A stretch of DNA of 64,000 nucleotides from Moorella humiferrea (GCF_039233145.1 NZ_CP136419.1:1710001-1774000), one strand, 5' to 3'. Positions 7,539-15,608 are shown, counted from the first letter of the stretch. Notes: generated by a model not told the origin, from the sequence alone. Numbers and translations are program-made.

Positions 7539-8915
7539 TTATCGAACGAGGGCGTTGGCGATTAATTCGCTAATACCGGCAAAGCGTACCGGTAGCTTAT
7601 AATAATTGATGATTTCACGAAATTGGCCCTTGCAGTTGGAACACGCCAGGGCAACTATACTGGCCCCTGACGCCTTTATCTGCTCGGCCTTAAGCTTGCC
7701 GTAGGTTTCCATGCGGAATTTAAGAAAATCTCCCTTTTCCATAATAGCAAAACCACTGCCGCCGCCGCAACAGATGCTCATTTCCCGGTTGGGTTCCAGT
7801 TCGCGAAAATCCTTGCAACAGGCTTTAAGAATCCGGCGCGGCTCTTCATAAAGCCCTCCCAGACGCCCCAGCTTGCAGGAATCATGGTAGGTAACCGGCT
7901 CCGGATTTTTTTCAGGATCAACCTTGATGCGGCCTTCGCGGATCCATTCGTCTTCCAGTTCTAAAATGCTCTTGACCTCGAAGGGTCTTTCCTCCGGCGG
8001 TATAAGCCTCTGCATCAAATACTTTAACGCTTCAAAGGCATGGCCGCATTCGCCCACAACCAGGGTCTTGACGCCGAGTTTTTTAGCCGTCTCCACGTGG
8101 GCCTTAACGACTGCCGTAAATTCTACGTCGCTGAAAAATACTCCATAGTTAACGGCATCGTTAACCCCTGTGGCCGGCGAGTTCAGGGTCCAGTCCACCC
8201 CGGCGGCATCCATCACCTCGGCCGCACCCATGACCGTTTCGGCAAAGGCCAGGTAATCGCCGGCGTTATGCATCAGCAGGTATTCGGCACCGACCTTATC
8301 AACGGGTATTTTAACCTTATAGCCCTTTGTATCCTCAATTTCTTCCTCGAGAAATTCGATCATATCCAAAAAGGCGTTGGCCGGAGTGCCGGTGGCGTTG
8401 CCTAATTTTAACTGCTTCTGGGTACCGTTTTTCTTCAGCTCGTCGGGCGCGATATCGATGGCATCAAAAATTTTCCTGGCTTCCCTGGCGATAACGCCGT
8501 TATCGATGGCCACCGGGCAGACGTAGGCGCATCTACGGCAAATGGTGCAGCGGTAAATGTTTTCTGCCATGGCATCGAGTTTTTCTTCCGTCAGGTCTTC
8601 TGCCCCAACTAATTTGGGGAAGAGCCTGCCGGGAAGGGTAAAATAGCGTTTATAGATTTTACGCAACATATCAGCACGATAAACAGGGTGATAAATTTCC
8701 TTGCGCCCGCTTGCCAGGTATACGGGGCAAACCTCGGCGCAGGTGCCGCACTTCATACAAGTATCCAGGGACAATGTATAGGGTAGCCAAAAGGTCCAGT
8801 TATCCCTTTGCTGGAGAGATTTCTTCATGGCCTGCAGAAATTTTTCCACCCGCGGTTCCTCGGGCCTAAGGGTCTCATCGGATAGCACCCGGTAATCGTC
8901 AAAGACCTTGCGCAT
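7539..8915 (-). CDS. dsrK: DsrK, iron-sulfur subunit of the DsrMK complex (HdrD-like)
   Basis: 458 residues. Two ferredoxin motifs near the N-terminus (CMKCGTCAEVCP at 53-64 and CTICRRCAYVCP at about 122-133) are followed by a C-terminal CCG domain with YHDSCKLGR, CCGGGSG and ACSNCKG, which in HdrD-type proteins holds the special cluster that cleaves disulfides. DsrK is thought to reduce DsrC trisulfide on the cytoplasmic face, taking electrons from membrane subunit DsrM. The start overlaps the dsrM stop (TAATG), giving one-to-one coupling. No dsrJ, dsrO or dsrP is present, as in Gram-positive sulfate and sulfite reducers. Confidence 0.92.
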   Translation of the reverse strand: MRKVFDDYRVLSDETLRPEEPRVEKFLQAMKKSLQQRDNWTFWLPYTLSLDTCMKCGTCAEVCPVYLASGRKEIYHPVYRADMLRKIYKRYFTLPGRLFPKLVGAEDLTEEKLDAMAENIYRCTICRRCAYVCPVAIDNGVIAREARKIFDAIDIAPDELKKNGTQKQLKLGNATGTPANAFLDMIEFLEEEIEDTKGYKVKIPVDKVGAEYLLMHNAGDYLAFAETVMGAAEVMDAAGVDWTLNSPATGVNDAVNYGVFFSDVEFTAVVKAHVETAKKLGVKTLVVGECGHAFEALKYLMQRLIPPEERPFEVKSILELEDEWIREGRIKVDPEKNPEPVTYHDSCKLGRLGGLYEEPRRILKACCKDFRELEPNREMSICCGGGSGFAIMEKGDFLKFRMETYGKLKAEQIKASGASIVALACSNCKGQFREIINYYKLPVRFAGISELIANALVR

Positions 8916-9577
8916 TATTCCATTTCACCCCACTTGACCTTGTGGTAGGTAAAATACTTGACGGCGAAGTGCGCCATACGGGTAAAGGGAATGTAGATCA
9001 TAAAAAGCCACAACAACAGCAAAAAGACTAAATAGTTTTCCGGTAGAGGCAAGTGGGGCTTAAAGGTCAATAAACCGATGAAATAGCTCCTAAAGGTAAA
9101 ATCACTGAGGGCCCCGCTCATCAAGGCGGTAAACGCTAAGAAGAAAATGAATAGAAGATTCAAGTATTCTACAGGTGTGGATATCTGGCGCAATTCAGGT
9201 ACAATGGCGCGCAGGAGAAACAAGAGACAGGAACCGGAAACCGCAAGTATTCCCCCTACAACGCCTAAATAGACGGCAAACGGCAGCCCTACTACAAGGC
9301 AAAACAGCCAAAAAACGACGGTATAAATGCCCCAGTGCATAACCAGGGAAGGAAACCATAATTTGCGGTTGTGATGAAAGAGGCTGCGAAGGGTAAATAC
9401 CTCCATCAAAAGCTCACTTATCTGTCCCCCCAGGGTGCGCGGATACGGAAAAAGCTCCCAGTGCAGGTTAACCGGGGCTTTTAACCAGTAAACCACCTTG
9501 TAACCCAGCCCCAGGATCAGGGCGGCAATCGCTATATACGGCAGTACGCCTCCGATGAATGATTGCCAGAAAGTCAT
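8915..9577 (-). CDS. dsrM: DsrM, cytochrome b-type membrane subunit of DsrMK
   Basis: 220 residues with five or six hydrophobic segments (about 12-30, 75-95, 98-125, 140-160, 180-200), related to NarI-like cytochrome b. Possible haem ligands include His60/His61 and His75 in HHNRKLWFPSLVMHW and His207 near the C-terminus. DsrM would take electrons from menaquinol and hand them to DsrK. ATG start with AAGGAGGGC. It is shorter than DsrM of Gram-negative sulfate reducers, whose proteins are above 300 residues. It is the first gene of the run that continues through dsrK, dsrC and the second dsrAB to selD. Confidence 0.88.
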   Translation of the reverse strand: MTFWQSFIGGVLPYIAIAALILGLGYKVVYWLKAPVNLHWELFPYPRTLGGQISELLMEVFTLRSLFHHNRKLWFPSLVMHWGIYTVVFWLFCLVVGLPFAVYLGVVGGILAVSGSCLLFLLRAIVPELRQISTPVEYLNLLFIFFLAFTALMSGALSDFTFRSYFIGLLTFKPHLPLPENYLVFLLLLWLFMIYIPFTRMAHFAVKYFTYHKVKWGEME

Positions 9578-9610
9578 AATCTGCCCTCCTTATAGTTCCC
9601 TTCAAGAATG

Positions 9611-9622
9611 TCTACGTTCACG
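9611..9622. promoter_or_regulatory. Short motif shared with the yeiH upstream region, copy A
   Basis: TCTACGTTCACG, 34 bp before dsrM. It differs by one base from 11623-11634 upstream of yeiH. Both copies are followed by AT-rich DNA. Function unknown. Confidence 0.4.
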
Positions 9623-9635
9623 CAAGAACGACTAT

Positions 9636-9652
9636 GATATTTATAAAATATC
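9636..9652. promoter_or_regulatory. AT-rich palindrome upstream of dsrM
   Basis: GATATTT-ATA-AAATATC, a perfect 7-bp inverted repeat. Its core TATTTATAAAAT recurs at 9722-9733. It may be an operator or a -10-rich promoter region for dsrM. Confidence 0.4.
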
Positions 9653-9653
9653 A

Positions 9654-9681
9654 TTAGTTATTATGGTATTTATTTCGCTAT
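9654..9681. promoter_or_regulatory. Shared sulfur-island element, copy 2 (upstream of dsrM)
   Basis: 28 bp about 77 bp before dsrM. Plus strand begins TTAGTTATTATGG and ends TTTCGCTAT. See copies at 775-802 and 11680-11708. Confidence 0.5.
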
Positions 9682-9733
9682 AAAGGGCGGTTTTCCTCCT
9701 GCCGGCAAAAAATTTTTTTGGTATTTATAAAAT

Positions 9734-9764
9734 CAGTAGGAGGGGACAACGTCCCCTCCTACTG
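9734..9764 (-). terminator. Terminator after the small membrane protein gene
   Basis: Perfect 14-bp stem CAGTAGGAGGGGAC with its complement around a 3-nt loop, 15 nt after the stop at 9780. The minus-strand tail ATTTTATAAATACC is U-rich. It separates yeiH and its small partner from the dsrM operon. Confidence 0.8.
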
Positions 9765-9779
9765 ACTAGAAATTATCGC

Positions 9780-9917
9780 TTATAAAGTATGGGTCACCAG
9801 GAGCAGCACTACAAGGAGCACTATTCCCAATCCCAAACTGAAGCTTATCAGCTTTTTCTCGGCAGGCATCAAATCAAACCATTCTTCTTCTTGCGGCAGG
9901 CGTTCCTGTTCGGCCAT
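9780..9917 (-). CDS. Small single-pass membrane protein (45 aa)
   Basis: Found by eye: ATG 9915-9917 follows AAAGGAGGGAGC and encodes 45 residues. The first 22 are acidic and soluble (MAEQERLPQEEEWFDLMPAE), then residues 24-41 form one hydrophobic helix rich in Leu and Val, ending VTHTL. It starts 16 bp after the yeiH stop and is followed by a strong terminator, so it is almost certainly cotranscribed with yeiH. I do not know its family. A role as small subunit or stabiliser of the YeiH-like transporter is an inference from pairing only. Confidence 0.75.
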   Translation of the reverse strand: MAEQERLPQEEEWFDLMPAEKKLISFSLGLGIVLLVVLLLVTHTL

Positions 9918-9933
9918 TTCTAGCTCCCTCCTT

Positions 9934-11397
9934 TTAAGCCACCGGCGGCGGGGTTATGCCGTGGAAGAACAACCAGGAAATCAACAAGCCGATCCAAATG
10001 ATGAAGCCGAAGAGGCATACCACATATACAACAGCCAGTTTCCCCATGCCTTCTTCCCAAAGCTTTTTAAAGTTGGACATTAAGCCGATGGTGAAGAAGG
10101 TTAAGGCAAAGAAGATGCCGCGGAAGTTGCCCGCCTGACCGATACCGGCATTCAAAAGTTTCAATGTATCTTTACCTACACTCTTACCTATCAATATGAC
10201 CAGGATAAACAGGGCGGCGTAGCCGAGAACGAATTTCGGGAAGCGCAGCCAGATTTCGCCTGCGTTCACCTTTTCCCCTTCCCGCCGGTCGATCTTCCAG
10301 GACCAGATAATGGCAAGGATAAAGGCCCAAATGGCAATGAAAATATCAATGAAAACCTTCACCGTCGTCGTCGCCATGAGCATCCAGCCTTCCTGCCACT
10401 TGACACCCAGGGCGCTGATGGCCTTACTGCGGATCAAAGCGTCGACCATCGCTCCGCTGGCGGCCGCGGCGCCGTCGGTTTTGACGGCCAGACCCATCCA
10501 GGCGCCCGCCACCATGGGCTCTTTGTAAAGCCAGGCCTGGGCGGCAAAGGGAAGGATAATCAGTTCAACTACGGCAAAGATAACAACCAGGGAGGAGACA
10601 ATAATGGGAATGACCGGACGGGCCTTGATGGCGCCTCCCGTGGCAATGGCCGCGGAAACGCCGCAGATGGAAATGCCCGAGGCCAGGGGTGCGGCCCACT
10701 CCGGAGTAAATTTAAAGTAACGGCGGGCGATGAAATAAACGAGGGGCCAATAGATGAGATAAGCTTCAATAATGGCACAGAGTCCCCGGAAGACAACCTG
10801 GGCCGTCAAACCGGTGGATTGCAGGGCGTTGAGGCCGATCTGGCCGCCGAGGATAACGATGGCTGTTTTGACAAACCATTCCGGTTTTGTCGCTTCCTGT
10901 AAGTAACGGGTCAGGCCCGGGAAAAGATTACCGATGATCAAACCTACAATCAACGCGATGATAAATCCTGATTCTCCCGTCATACGCAATGACCAGGGGA
11001 TATTCAATTTCGCCAGCTGGTCGGGAGTGGCGGCAATATAGGCATAGTTTCCGATCATCCAGCAGATATAGGTGATGAAGAAGATAATGGTAAAACCGCC
11101 GATGAAGCGGGGCACGTTGCCGCCCATAGAAGCCACACCGATGCTTAGAACTACCGTCAAGAATATATACGTCAAGATAAGGGCTATAAAGCCAGGCAGG
11201 CCTTTGTAAACGTCGGATACGGGCGTAAGGGCTTTGGACAAATCGAGCCACATGTTAGTTTTAACCGCCCAGCCCAGGAGATCGACGCCACCTATTTTTA
11301 GAAAACCGAGGAAAAAGATAAATAATCCGATCCACAGCGCCCACCAATCCTCGCTTCTTAAAAGGGGCGAGCGCGCACCTTTACCTTCCTGGACCAT
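9934..11397 (-). CDS. YeiH-family (putative sulfate/sulfite exporter) membrane protein
   Basis: 487 residues with about twelve hydrophobic segments. It matches the UPF0324/YeiH family in the segment LASGISICGVSAAIATGGAIKA split over two helices, and in KTDGAAAASGAMVDALI, both hallmarks of that family. The family is named putative sulfate exporter without firm proof. Next to two sulfite reductase systems, a role in moving sulfite, sulfate or another oxyanion is plausible. The N-terminus has an extra region of about 100 residues before the typical YeiH core (E. coli protein about 350), with three more helices. It has a 402-bp upstream region and thus its own promoter. Confidence 0.8.
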   Translation of the reverse strand: MVQEGKGARSPLLRSEDWWALWIGLFIFFLGFLKIGGVDLLGWAVKTNMWLDLSKALTPVSDVYKGLPGFIALILTYIFLTVVLSIGVASMGGNVPRFIGGFTIIFFITYICWMIGNYAYIAATPDQLAKLNIPWSLRMTGESGFIIALIVGLIIGNLFPGLTRYLQEATKPEWFVKTAIVILGGQIGLNALQSTGLTAQVVFRGLCAIIEAYLIYWPLVYFIARRYFKFTPEWAAPLASGISICGVSAAIATGGAIKARPVIPIIVSSLVVIFAVVELIILPFAAQAWLYKEPMVAGAWMGLAVKTDGAAAASGAMVDALIRSKAISALGVKWQEGWMLMATTTVKVFIDIFIAIWAFILAIIWSWKIDRREGEKVNAGEIWLRFPKFVLGYAALFILVILIGKSVGKDTLKLLNAGIGQAGNFRGIFFALTFFTIGLMSNFKKLWEEGMGKLAVVYVVCLFGFIIWIGLLISWLFFHGITPPPVA

Positions 11398-11622
11398 TTT
11401 GTTCCCCCCTAAAGTCTTTAATTCATCGCACCTTTTCTGTTTTCTTCCCCTAACTCGCTGTATTGCCCGCGGCCCTTCACCTCCCTCTAGCGCTCATTAC
11501 CACCTTCACTTGTAAGGCTTTATCGCCCCCCTTTTTTGTTTAATTTTAATTTTTATCTGCTACATTAATTAAACTTTTGTATTAATAAATATATTGTGAC
11601 CTCAGAATAATATATACTAAAA

Positions 11623-11634
11623 TCTACGCTCACG
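11623..11634. promoter_or_regulatory. Short motif shared with the dsrM upstream region, copy B
   Basis: TCTACGCTCACG, 226 bp before yeiH; one mismatch to 9611-9622. Confidence 0.4.
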
Positions 11635-11679
11635 AATAATACATATTGAAATATATTCTCGTTCCAACTTTCCTTTATG

Positions 11680-11708
11680 TTAGCTATTCATAAATAATAT
11701 TTCGCCGT
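11680..11708. promoter_or_regulatory. Shared sulfur-island element, copy 3 (upstream of yeiH)
   Basis: 29 bp, beginning TTAGCTATTCATAAAT and ending TTTCGCCGT on the plus strand, 283 bp before yeiH. Fourteen of the first sixteen bases equal copy 1 at 775-802. Confidence 0.5.
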
Positions 11709-11761
11709 CATTAAGAGTTTTCCTGCTGGAAGGAAAAATTTTTTGGAACAAATATAAAAAA

Positions 11762-11779
11762 CACCCTTCCAAAAGGGTG
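11762..11779 (-). terminator. Rho-independent terminator of rex
   Basis: Stem CACCC(TT)/GGGTG around a small loop, immediately followed on the minus strand by TTTTTTATATTTG; 20 bp after the rex stop. Confidence 0.8.
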
Positions 11780-11799
11780 CCAGTTATAGCGAAGGCTAT

Positions 11800-12450
11800 C
11801 TATTCTCCCCAGGTTTGTTCCCCTTCGTTACTGATATAATAGGCGAGGCGCTGGAGATCCAGGTTATAATCGGCGTTGTAGACCAGGACGTCAGGGGGCA
11901 CACTTAACGTGATGGGCGCGTAGCTCAAGATCCCCTTAATACCGTTTTTGACCAGCTCGTGGGCCACCTTCTGGGCCTCTTCCGCCGGTACGGCCACCAT
12001 GGCGATCTTGACGTCCTTTTCTTTTATCAATAGCGGCATATCCTCCATGGGCCTGATTTGCATGCCGCCTACTTCGAGGCCGATTTTTGCCGGATCCCGG
12101 TCAAAAACGCCCACCAGGTGGAAATGCCGGCCGTATTTACGGTTGTGCTCGGCTAAAGCCATGCCCAGCTTGCCGGCACCTACCAGGATGAAAGGCCACT
12201 CCCGGTCAAGGCCCAGGATGCGGGCTATGGCTTCTTTGAGGTAGGTTACATTGTAACCAACGCCGCGTTTGCCCAGCTCGCCGAACCAGGCCAGATCTTT
12301 ACGGATTACCGAAGGGTCTACGCCCACCCTGACCCCCAGGACCTGGGAAGATATTTCTTCTATGCCGTGCTCTTCTATTAAGTTAAGGCAGCGATAATAA
12401 AGGGGCAGGCGCTCAATGGTAGAACGCGGTATTTTAATCCGAAAGGGCAT
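11800..12450 (-). CDS. rex: Redox-sensing transcriptional repressor Rex
   Basis: 216 residues. Rex senses the NADH/NAD+ ratio and represses fermentation and respiration genes when NAD+ is high. The N-terminal winged helix (about 5-80) contains ISSQVLGVRVGVDPSVIRKD and the FGELGKRGVGYNV segment; a Rossmann fold follows with VGAGKLGMALA at about 92-102 and DRDPAKIG. Length is normal for Rex. It stands 31 bp after mltG and is closed by a terminator. No Rex operator was recognised in the sulfur-gene spacers. Confidence 0.95.
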   Translation of the reverse strand: MPFRIKIPRSTIERLPLYYRCLNLIEEHGIEEISSQVLGVRVGVDPSVIRKDLAWFGELGKRGVGYNVTYLKEAIARILGLDREWPFILVGAGKLGMALAEHNRKYGRHFHLVGVFDRDPAKIGLEVGGMQIRPMEDMPLLIKEKDVKIAMVAVPAEEAQKVAHELVKNGIKGILSYAPITLSVPPDVLVYNADYNLDLQRLAYYISNEGEQTWGE

Positions 12451-12481
12451 TGTAATCTACCTCGCTTTGGCTATTTTATTT

Positions 12482-13504
12482 TTAACGGGTCTGATAACGG
12501 GCTACCGCCTGGTTGTGCTCATCCAGGGTACGGCTAAAATAATGGGTGCCGTCGGGCTTGGCCACAAAGTACAGGTAATCCGTTTTCGCCGGCCTTAAAG
12601 CCGCCAAAAGCGATGCCCTGCCCGGATTGGCAATGGGCCCGGGCGGCAGGCCGTTGACCCGGTATGTATTATAAGGAGATTCGATCTCCAAATCCTTGTA
12701 CGTCAGGACCGGCTTGGGTTCAGGCAATAAATATTGAATCGTCGGATCGGCCTCCAGGCGCATGCCTTTATTTAGGCGGTTTACATACACACCGGCGATT
12801 AGGGGACGTTCGCTATCGACCCTGGCCTCTTTTTCCACAATGGAAGCCAAAATAACGATTTGCTTTGTATCTAAGTTTAATCCGGGGTCTTTCTCCCGGC
12901 TGATTTCCTGATAAACCTCCTGAAAACGTCTGAGCATCATCATTATGATTTCTTCCGGAGGGGTACCTTTGGCCACCCGGTAGGTATCGGGAAAAAGGAA
13001 ACCTTCCAACCTTTCCGGACCAGATACATCATCGGGCAAAAAATCAAAGGGATAATGGCGTACTGCTGCCTGTAAAAATTCTTCCTCCTCTGTCAAACCC
13101 TTCTGTTGAAGCATAGCGGCTATCTGTCGTACCGTGTATCCTTCGGGAACGGTAAACTCAATCTCCTCTACCTTTCCCGCAGCCAATAAATCCAGGATTT
13201 CCCGAAGGGAAAGGCCCGGTGAAATTAAATAATACCCCGGTTTTATCTTCCTGTCCAGCCCGGTAATTGACGTCAACAGGCGAAAGGCCCAGGGGCTTTT
13301 TATTATTCCCTTGCCGGCGAGCTCCGCGGCAACAACCGCCGAAGTAGCCCCCGGAGCAACATATACCTCAACGGCCGGCGCACCGGGTTTTTCTGGGGGC
13401 AATAAAAGGTTATAAAAATAGACGCCGACGATTAAGAATAAAATAATACTAAATAACACAGCAAAAATTGCTATCCGGCGCTTCGTGTCTGTCTCTTCCT
13501 CCAT
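12482..13504 (-). CDS. mltG: Endolytic murein transglycosylase MltG
   Basis: 340 residues; cleaves nascent peptidoglycan strands at the membrane and so sets glycan length. One N-terminal transmembrane helix (about 10-31) is followed by a LysM-like region and the YceG/MltG domain with the catalytic glutamate in IVEKEARVDSERP, the VNRLNKGMRLEADPTIQY motif and YNTYRVNGLPPGPIANPG. It has its own promoter at 13540-13568 and precedes rex. In Bacilli, mltG (yrrL) follows yrzB-yrrK-ireB-alaS just as here. Confidence 0.93.
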   Translation of the reverse strand: MEEETDTKRRIAIFAVLFSIILFLIVGVYFYNLLLPPEKPGAPAVEVYVAPGATSAVVAAELAGKGIIKSPWAFRLLTSITGLDRKIKPGYYLISPGLSLREILDLLAAGKVEEIEFTVPEGYTVRQIAAMLQQKGLTEEEEFLQAAVRHYPFDFLPDDVSGPERLEGFLFPDTYRVAKGTPPEEIIMMMLRRFQEVYQEISREKDPGLNLDTKQIVILASIVEKEARVDSERPLIAGVYVNRLNKGMRLEADPTIQYLLPEPKPVLTYKDLEIESPYNTYRVNGLPPGPIANPGRASLLAALRPAKTDYLYFVAKPDGTHYFSRTLDEHNQAVARYQTR

Positions 13505-13539
13505 AACCCCACGTTTTCTCTCCCAAAATTATTTTTTTC

Positions 13540-13568
13540 ATTATACCAAGTTCGTCAAGATTGTACAA
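13540..13568 (-). promoter_or_regulatory. Sigma-A-type promoter of mltG-rex
   Basis: Minus strand: -35 TTGTAC (13563-13568), 17-bp spacer, -10 TATAAT (13540-13545), 36 bp before the mltG start. Confidence 0.7.
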
Positions 13569-13584
13569 CACTTGCAAATTAAAA

Positions 13585-13604
13585 CCCGCCAGTTAGATGG
13601 CGGG
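13585..13604 (-). terminator. Terminator of the alaS-to-DUF1292 operon
   Basis: CCCGCCA/TGGCGGG stem with 6-nt loop, followed on the minus strand by TTTTAATTTG; 8 bp after the DUF1292 stop. Confidence 0.85.
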
Positions 13605-13612
13605 CTTTAATT

Positions 13613-13888
13613 TCAATCTTCTTCGGCTTCTTCCAGGGCGTTTTCCCAAGCTGCAACAACGCGTTGCCATTCATCTTCATCCTCAATTTCATAGAGGACC
13701 TCGCTGCCGTCTTCGTCTACACCGATCTTTAGCACAATGGCTTCGGCAGCTTCATTATCGCCGTCCCCTTCTACGGGTAAAAGGACGGCATACTCGTCGT
13801 CTTCGACATTCAGGATATCTACGACCAAAAATTCATGCTCCTGGCCCTCATCATCCGTCAGGATGATTGTATTTTCCTGGTCGGCCAT
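13613..13888 (-). CDS. DUF1292 (YrzB-like) acidic protein
   Basis: 91 residues, strongly acidic, matching the DUF1292 pattern IILTDDEGQEHEFLVVDI, DEYAVLLPVEGD and EEDEWQRV-like C-terminus. Function unknown. Its place between ruvX and mltG is conserved across Firmicutes (yrzB in Bacillus), which supports the assignment. The final gene of the operon before the terminator. Confidence 0.88.
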   Translation of the reverse strand: MADQENTIILTDDEGQEHEFLVVDILNVEDDEYAVLLPVEGDGDNEAAEAIVLKIGVDEDGSEVLYEIEDEDEWQRVVAAWENALEEAEED

Positions 13889-13918
13889 ATCCTCACTCCT
13901 TTTTCCAGGTTAGGCCTA

Positions 13919-14341
13919 TCATAACCCATTTTGCCCCCGGCGGTCAAGGTATCCCTGTAAAATTATTGTGGCGGCCACCTGATCGACCACGGCCCGCCGG
14001 CGGCGACGGGAAAGGTCGGCTTCTAAAAGGACTTTATCTGCGGCAACGGTAGTGAGACGTTCGTCGTAAAGGTGGACGGGCAGACCCAGTACCGCCTTTA
14101 AGCCCTGGGCAAAGTCACTGGCCTCCTTTGCCCGGGGTCCAAAGGTGCCGTCCATATTGCGGGGCAGGCCGACGACTATTTCTTCAACGCCAAAACGTTC
14201 TATTATTTCTTTGAGGGCGGCCAAATCGGCGTTTTTATTTTTACGCCTTAAGGTAGTCACGCCCTGGGCCGTCCATCCTAAAGGGTCGCTGACGGCCACC
14301 CCGATGGTTTTCGTGCCGACATCGAGACCCATTATACGCAA
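13919..14341 (-). CDS. ruvX: YqgF/RuvX-family nuclease (pre-16S rRNA processing / Holliday junction resolvase-like)
   Basis: 140 residues with the RNase H-like fold: MRIMGLDVGTKTIGVAVSD at the N-terminus supplies the first catalytic Asp, VVGLPRNMDGTFGPRA the central strand, and YDERLTTVAA with a C-terminal DQVAATIILQGYL the remaining acidic residues. The family (YqgF) matures the 5' end of 16S rRNA in E. coli. It lies one base downstream of an inserted aldo/keto reductase gene rather than directly after ireB, as is usual. Confidence 0.93.
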   Translation of the reverse strand: MRIMGLDVGTKTIGVAVSDPLGWTAQGVTTLRRKNKNADLAALKEIIERFGVEEIVVGLPRNMDGTFGPRAKEASDFAQGLKAVLGLPVHLYDERLTTVAADKVLLEADLSRRRRRAVVDQVAATIILQGYLDRRGQNGL

Positions 14342-14342
14342 T

Positions 14343-15290
14343 TCAAATCACCTTAATACAAAAATCCCGGCAAGCACCGGCGCAGTATCCGCAGAGAAGA
14401 CAGCGGCCGGGGTCAACCATTACCCGGCCGCCAGCCAGTTTCAAGGCTCCCTGATGGCATCGTTTAACGCAGTTGCCACAGCCGCAGCACCAGTCTTCTA
14501 TGATAAGGCGGCGTCTCCTCCCTATAAGACGCGTCACGAGCTCGGGCGCCGGCTCCCTGCCGCTAAACCAGGCCACGTTTACTTCAATTTCTTCCAACGA
14601 TTGCATGCCTACGGCAACGGCATCAATTACCGGTGTCGCCAGCACGAACTCCAGGGCCTGACGCGCCTGGGCCTGCAAATGACCGCCGCCCAAGGCCTTC
14701 ATGGCATAAATACCCTTGCCATTTTTATGGGCCAGGGTTATTGCGGCCAGCATGTTTTCCCTGCTGCCGTCGATTATCCCCAGCCCTTCTCGATTGTACA
14801 GGGGGTGGATTATATCGATTTCCGGCATCACGGCGGCCGTTTTTACCGCCGCCACCGCATGGGACGATATGCCCACAGCCCGCACCAAACCGCGTTCTTT
14901 GGCGTTCAGGAGGTATTCCAGGGCCGGCCGGTGGCCAGCCAGCGTTAGGGCCGTTTCTTGCTCGTGAAGCAAAAAGATGTCGATAACGTCACGTTCCAGC
15001 TCCCGCCTAGCTTCTTCCAGGCTTGCCGCCATGCCTTCCGCCGTATAATCATAGGATTTTGTAGCTATGACTACCTCTTGCGGCCATCCCTTCAAGGCCT
15101 TCCGAATATAGGGGTACGTTTGGTAGCTCTTGGCCGTGTCGATAAAGTTCACGCCGAGCTCCAGGGCATGGCGGATAAGCCTCGCCCCCTCTTCAAGGCT
15201 TAGACCTACCTGGAGCGGCCCTATGGTCAACGTCCCAAAGCACAGACGGGAAACCTTGAGGCCACTGGCGCCTAGGGTGGTGTAAAGCAT
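14343..15290 (-). CDS. Aldo/keto reductase with C-terminal ferredoxin domain
   Basis: 315 residues. The N-terminal (beta/alpha)8 domain carries LGASGLKVSRLCFGT, the active-site region FIDTAKSYQTY and YDYTAEGM; the last 55 residues are a 2[4Fe-4S] ferredoxin module (CCGCGNCVKRCHQGAL and CLLCGYCAGAC). NADPH-type aldo/keto reductases fused to ferredoxins are common in Clostridia; substrates are unknown. It begins directly after the stop of a 98-residue gene and interrupts the conserved ireB-ruvX adjacency, so both genes are probably an insertion within the alaS operon that is translated with it. Confidence 0.88.
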   Translation of the reverse strand: MLYTTLGASGLKVSRLCFGTLTIGPLQVGLSLEEGARLIRHALELGVNFIDTAKSYQTYPYIRKALKGWPQEVVIATKSYDYTAEGMAASLEEARRELERDVIDIFLLHEQETALTLAGHRPALEYLLNAKERGLVRAVGISSHAVAAVKTAAVMPEIDIIHPLYNREGLGIIDGSRENMLAAITLAHKNGKGIYAMKALGGGHLQAQARQALEFVLATPVIDAVAVGMQSLEEIEVNVAWFSGREPAPELVTRLIGRRRRLIIEDWCCGCGNCVKRCHQGALKLAGGRVMVDPGRCLLCGYCAGACRDFCIKVI

Positions 15291-15587
15291 TTATTTCCGG
15301 ATTTCCTCCAGTTTTTTCTCCCAGTACACCAGTTTTTCTTCCGTGCGGTTTAAAATCTTCCGGTCTTGATCGGTAAAGTAGCCACCTTCGGCCTTCGCCT
15401 TGGCTTCTTCCAGATGGGCACGCATGAGTTTTAAGCTGCGCTCGTAAAGCTCCATGGCATAGGCGGCCCGTTCCCGCTCGTGGCCCCAACCCCCTTGCCA
15501 ATCTCGCACCGCGGCTTTCAGGAGGTCAAAAAACTTATCGCCTTCGGTATAGAGGTTGACCGTCAGCTCAACATCCGACAGGGCCAT
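15291..15587 (-). CDS. Hypothetical helical protein (98 aa)
   Basis: No family recognised. The protein is rich in Glu, Lys, Leu and Ala, with predicted long helices (about 10-30, 38-65 and 75-97) and no cysteines or membrane segment. The composition suggests a small helical bundle. It abuts the aldo/keto reductase with no spacing and starts 21 bp after ireB, so it is an operon member. Whether it partners the reductase is unknown. Confidence 0.75.
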   Translation of the reverse strand: MALSDVELTVNLYTEGDKFFDLLKAAVRDWQGGWGHERERAAYAMELYERSLKLMRAHLEEAKAKAEGGYFTDQDRKILNRTEEKLVYWEKKLEEIRK

Positions 15588-15608
15588 GGGTACCGTCCTC
15601 CTTTTATT

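Larger units (their letters stand above)
11398..11799. other. Intergenic region upstream of yeiH
   Basis: About 400 bp without a gene. It contains the rex terminator (11762-11779), copy 3 of the shared sulfur-island element (11680-11708), the 12-bp motif (11623-11634) and a very AT-rich stretch (11530-11640). A half-site TTGTGACCTC at 11594-11603 is not matched by a second half. Confidence 0.6.

Noticed and set aside
11594-11603. HcpR/CRP-like site TTGTGACCTC upstream of yeiH.
   Set aside because: Only one half-site matches; the other half shows no TCACAA-type repeat.
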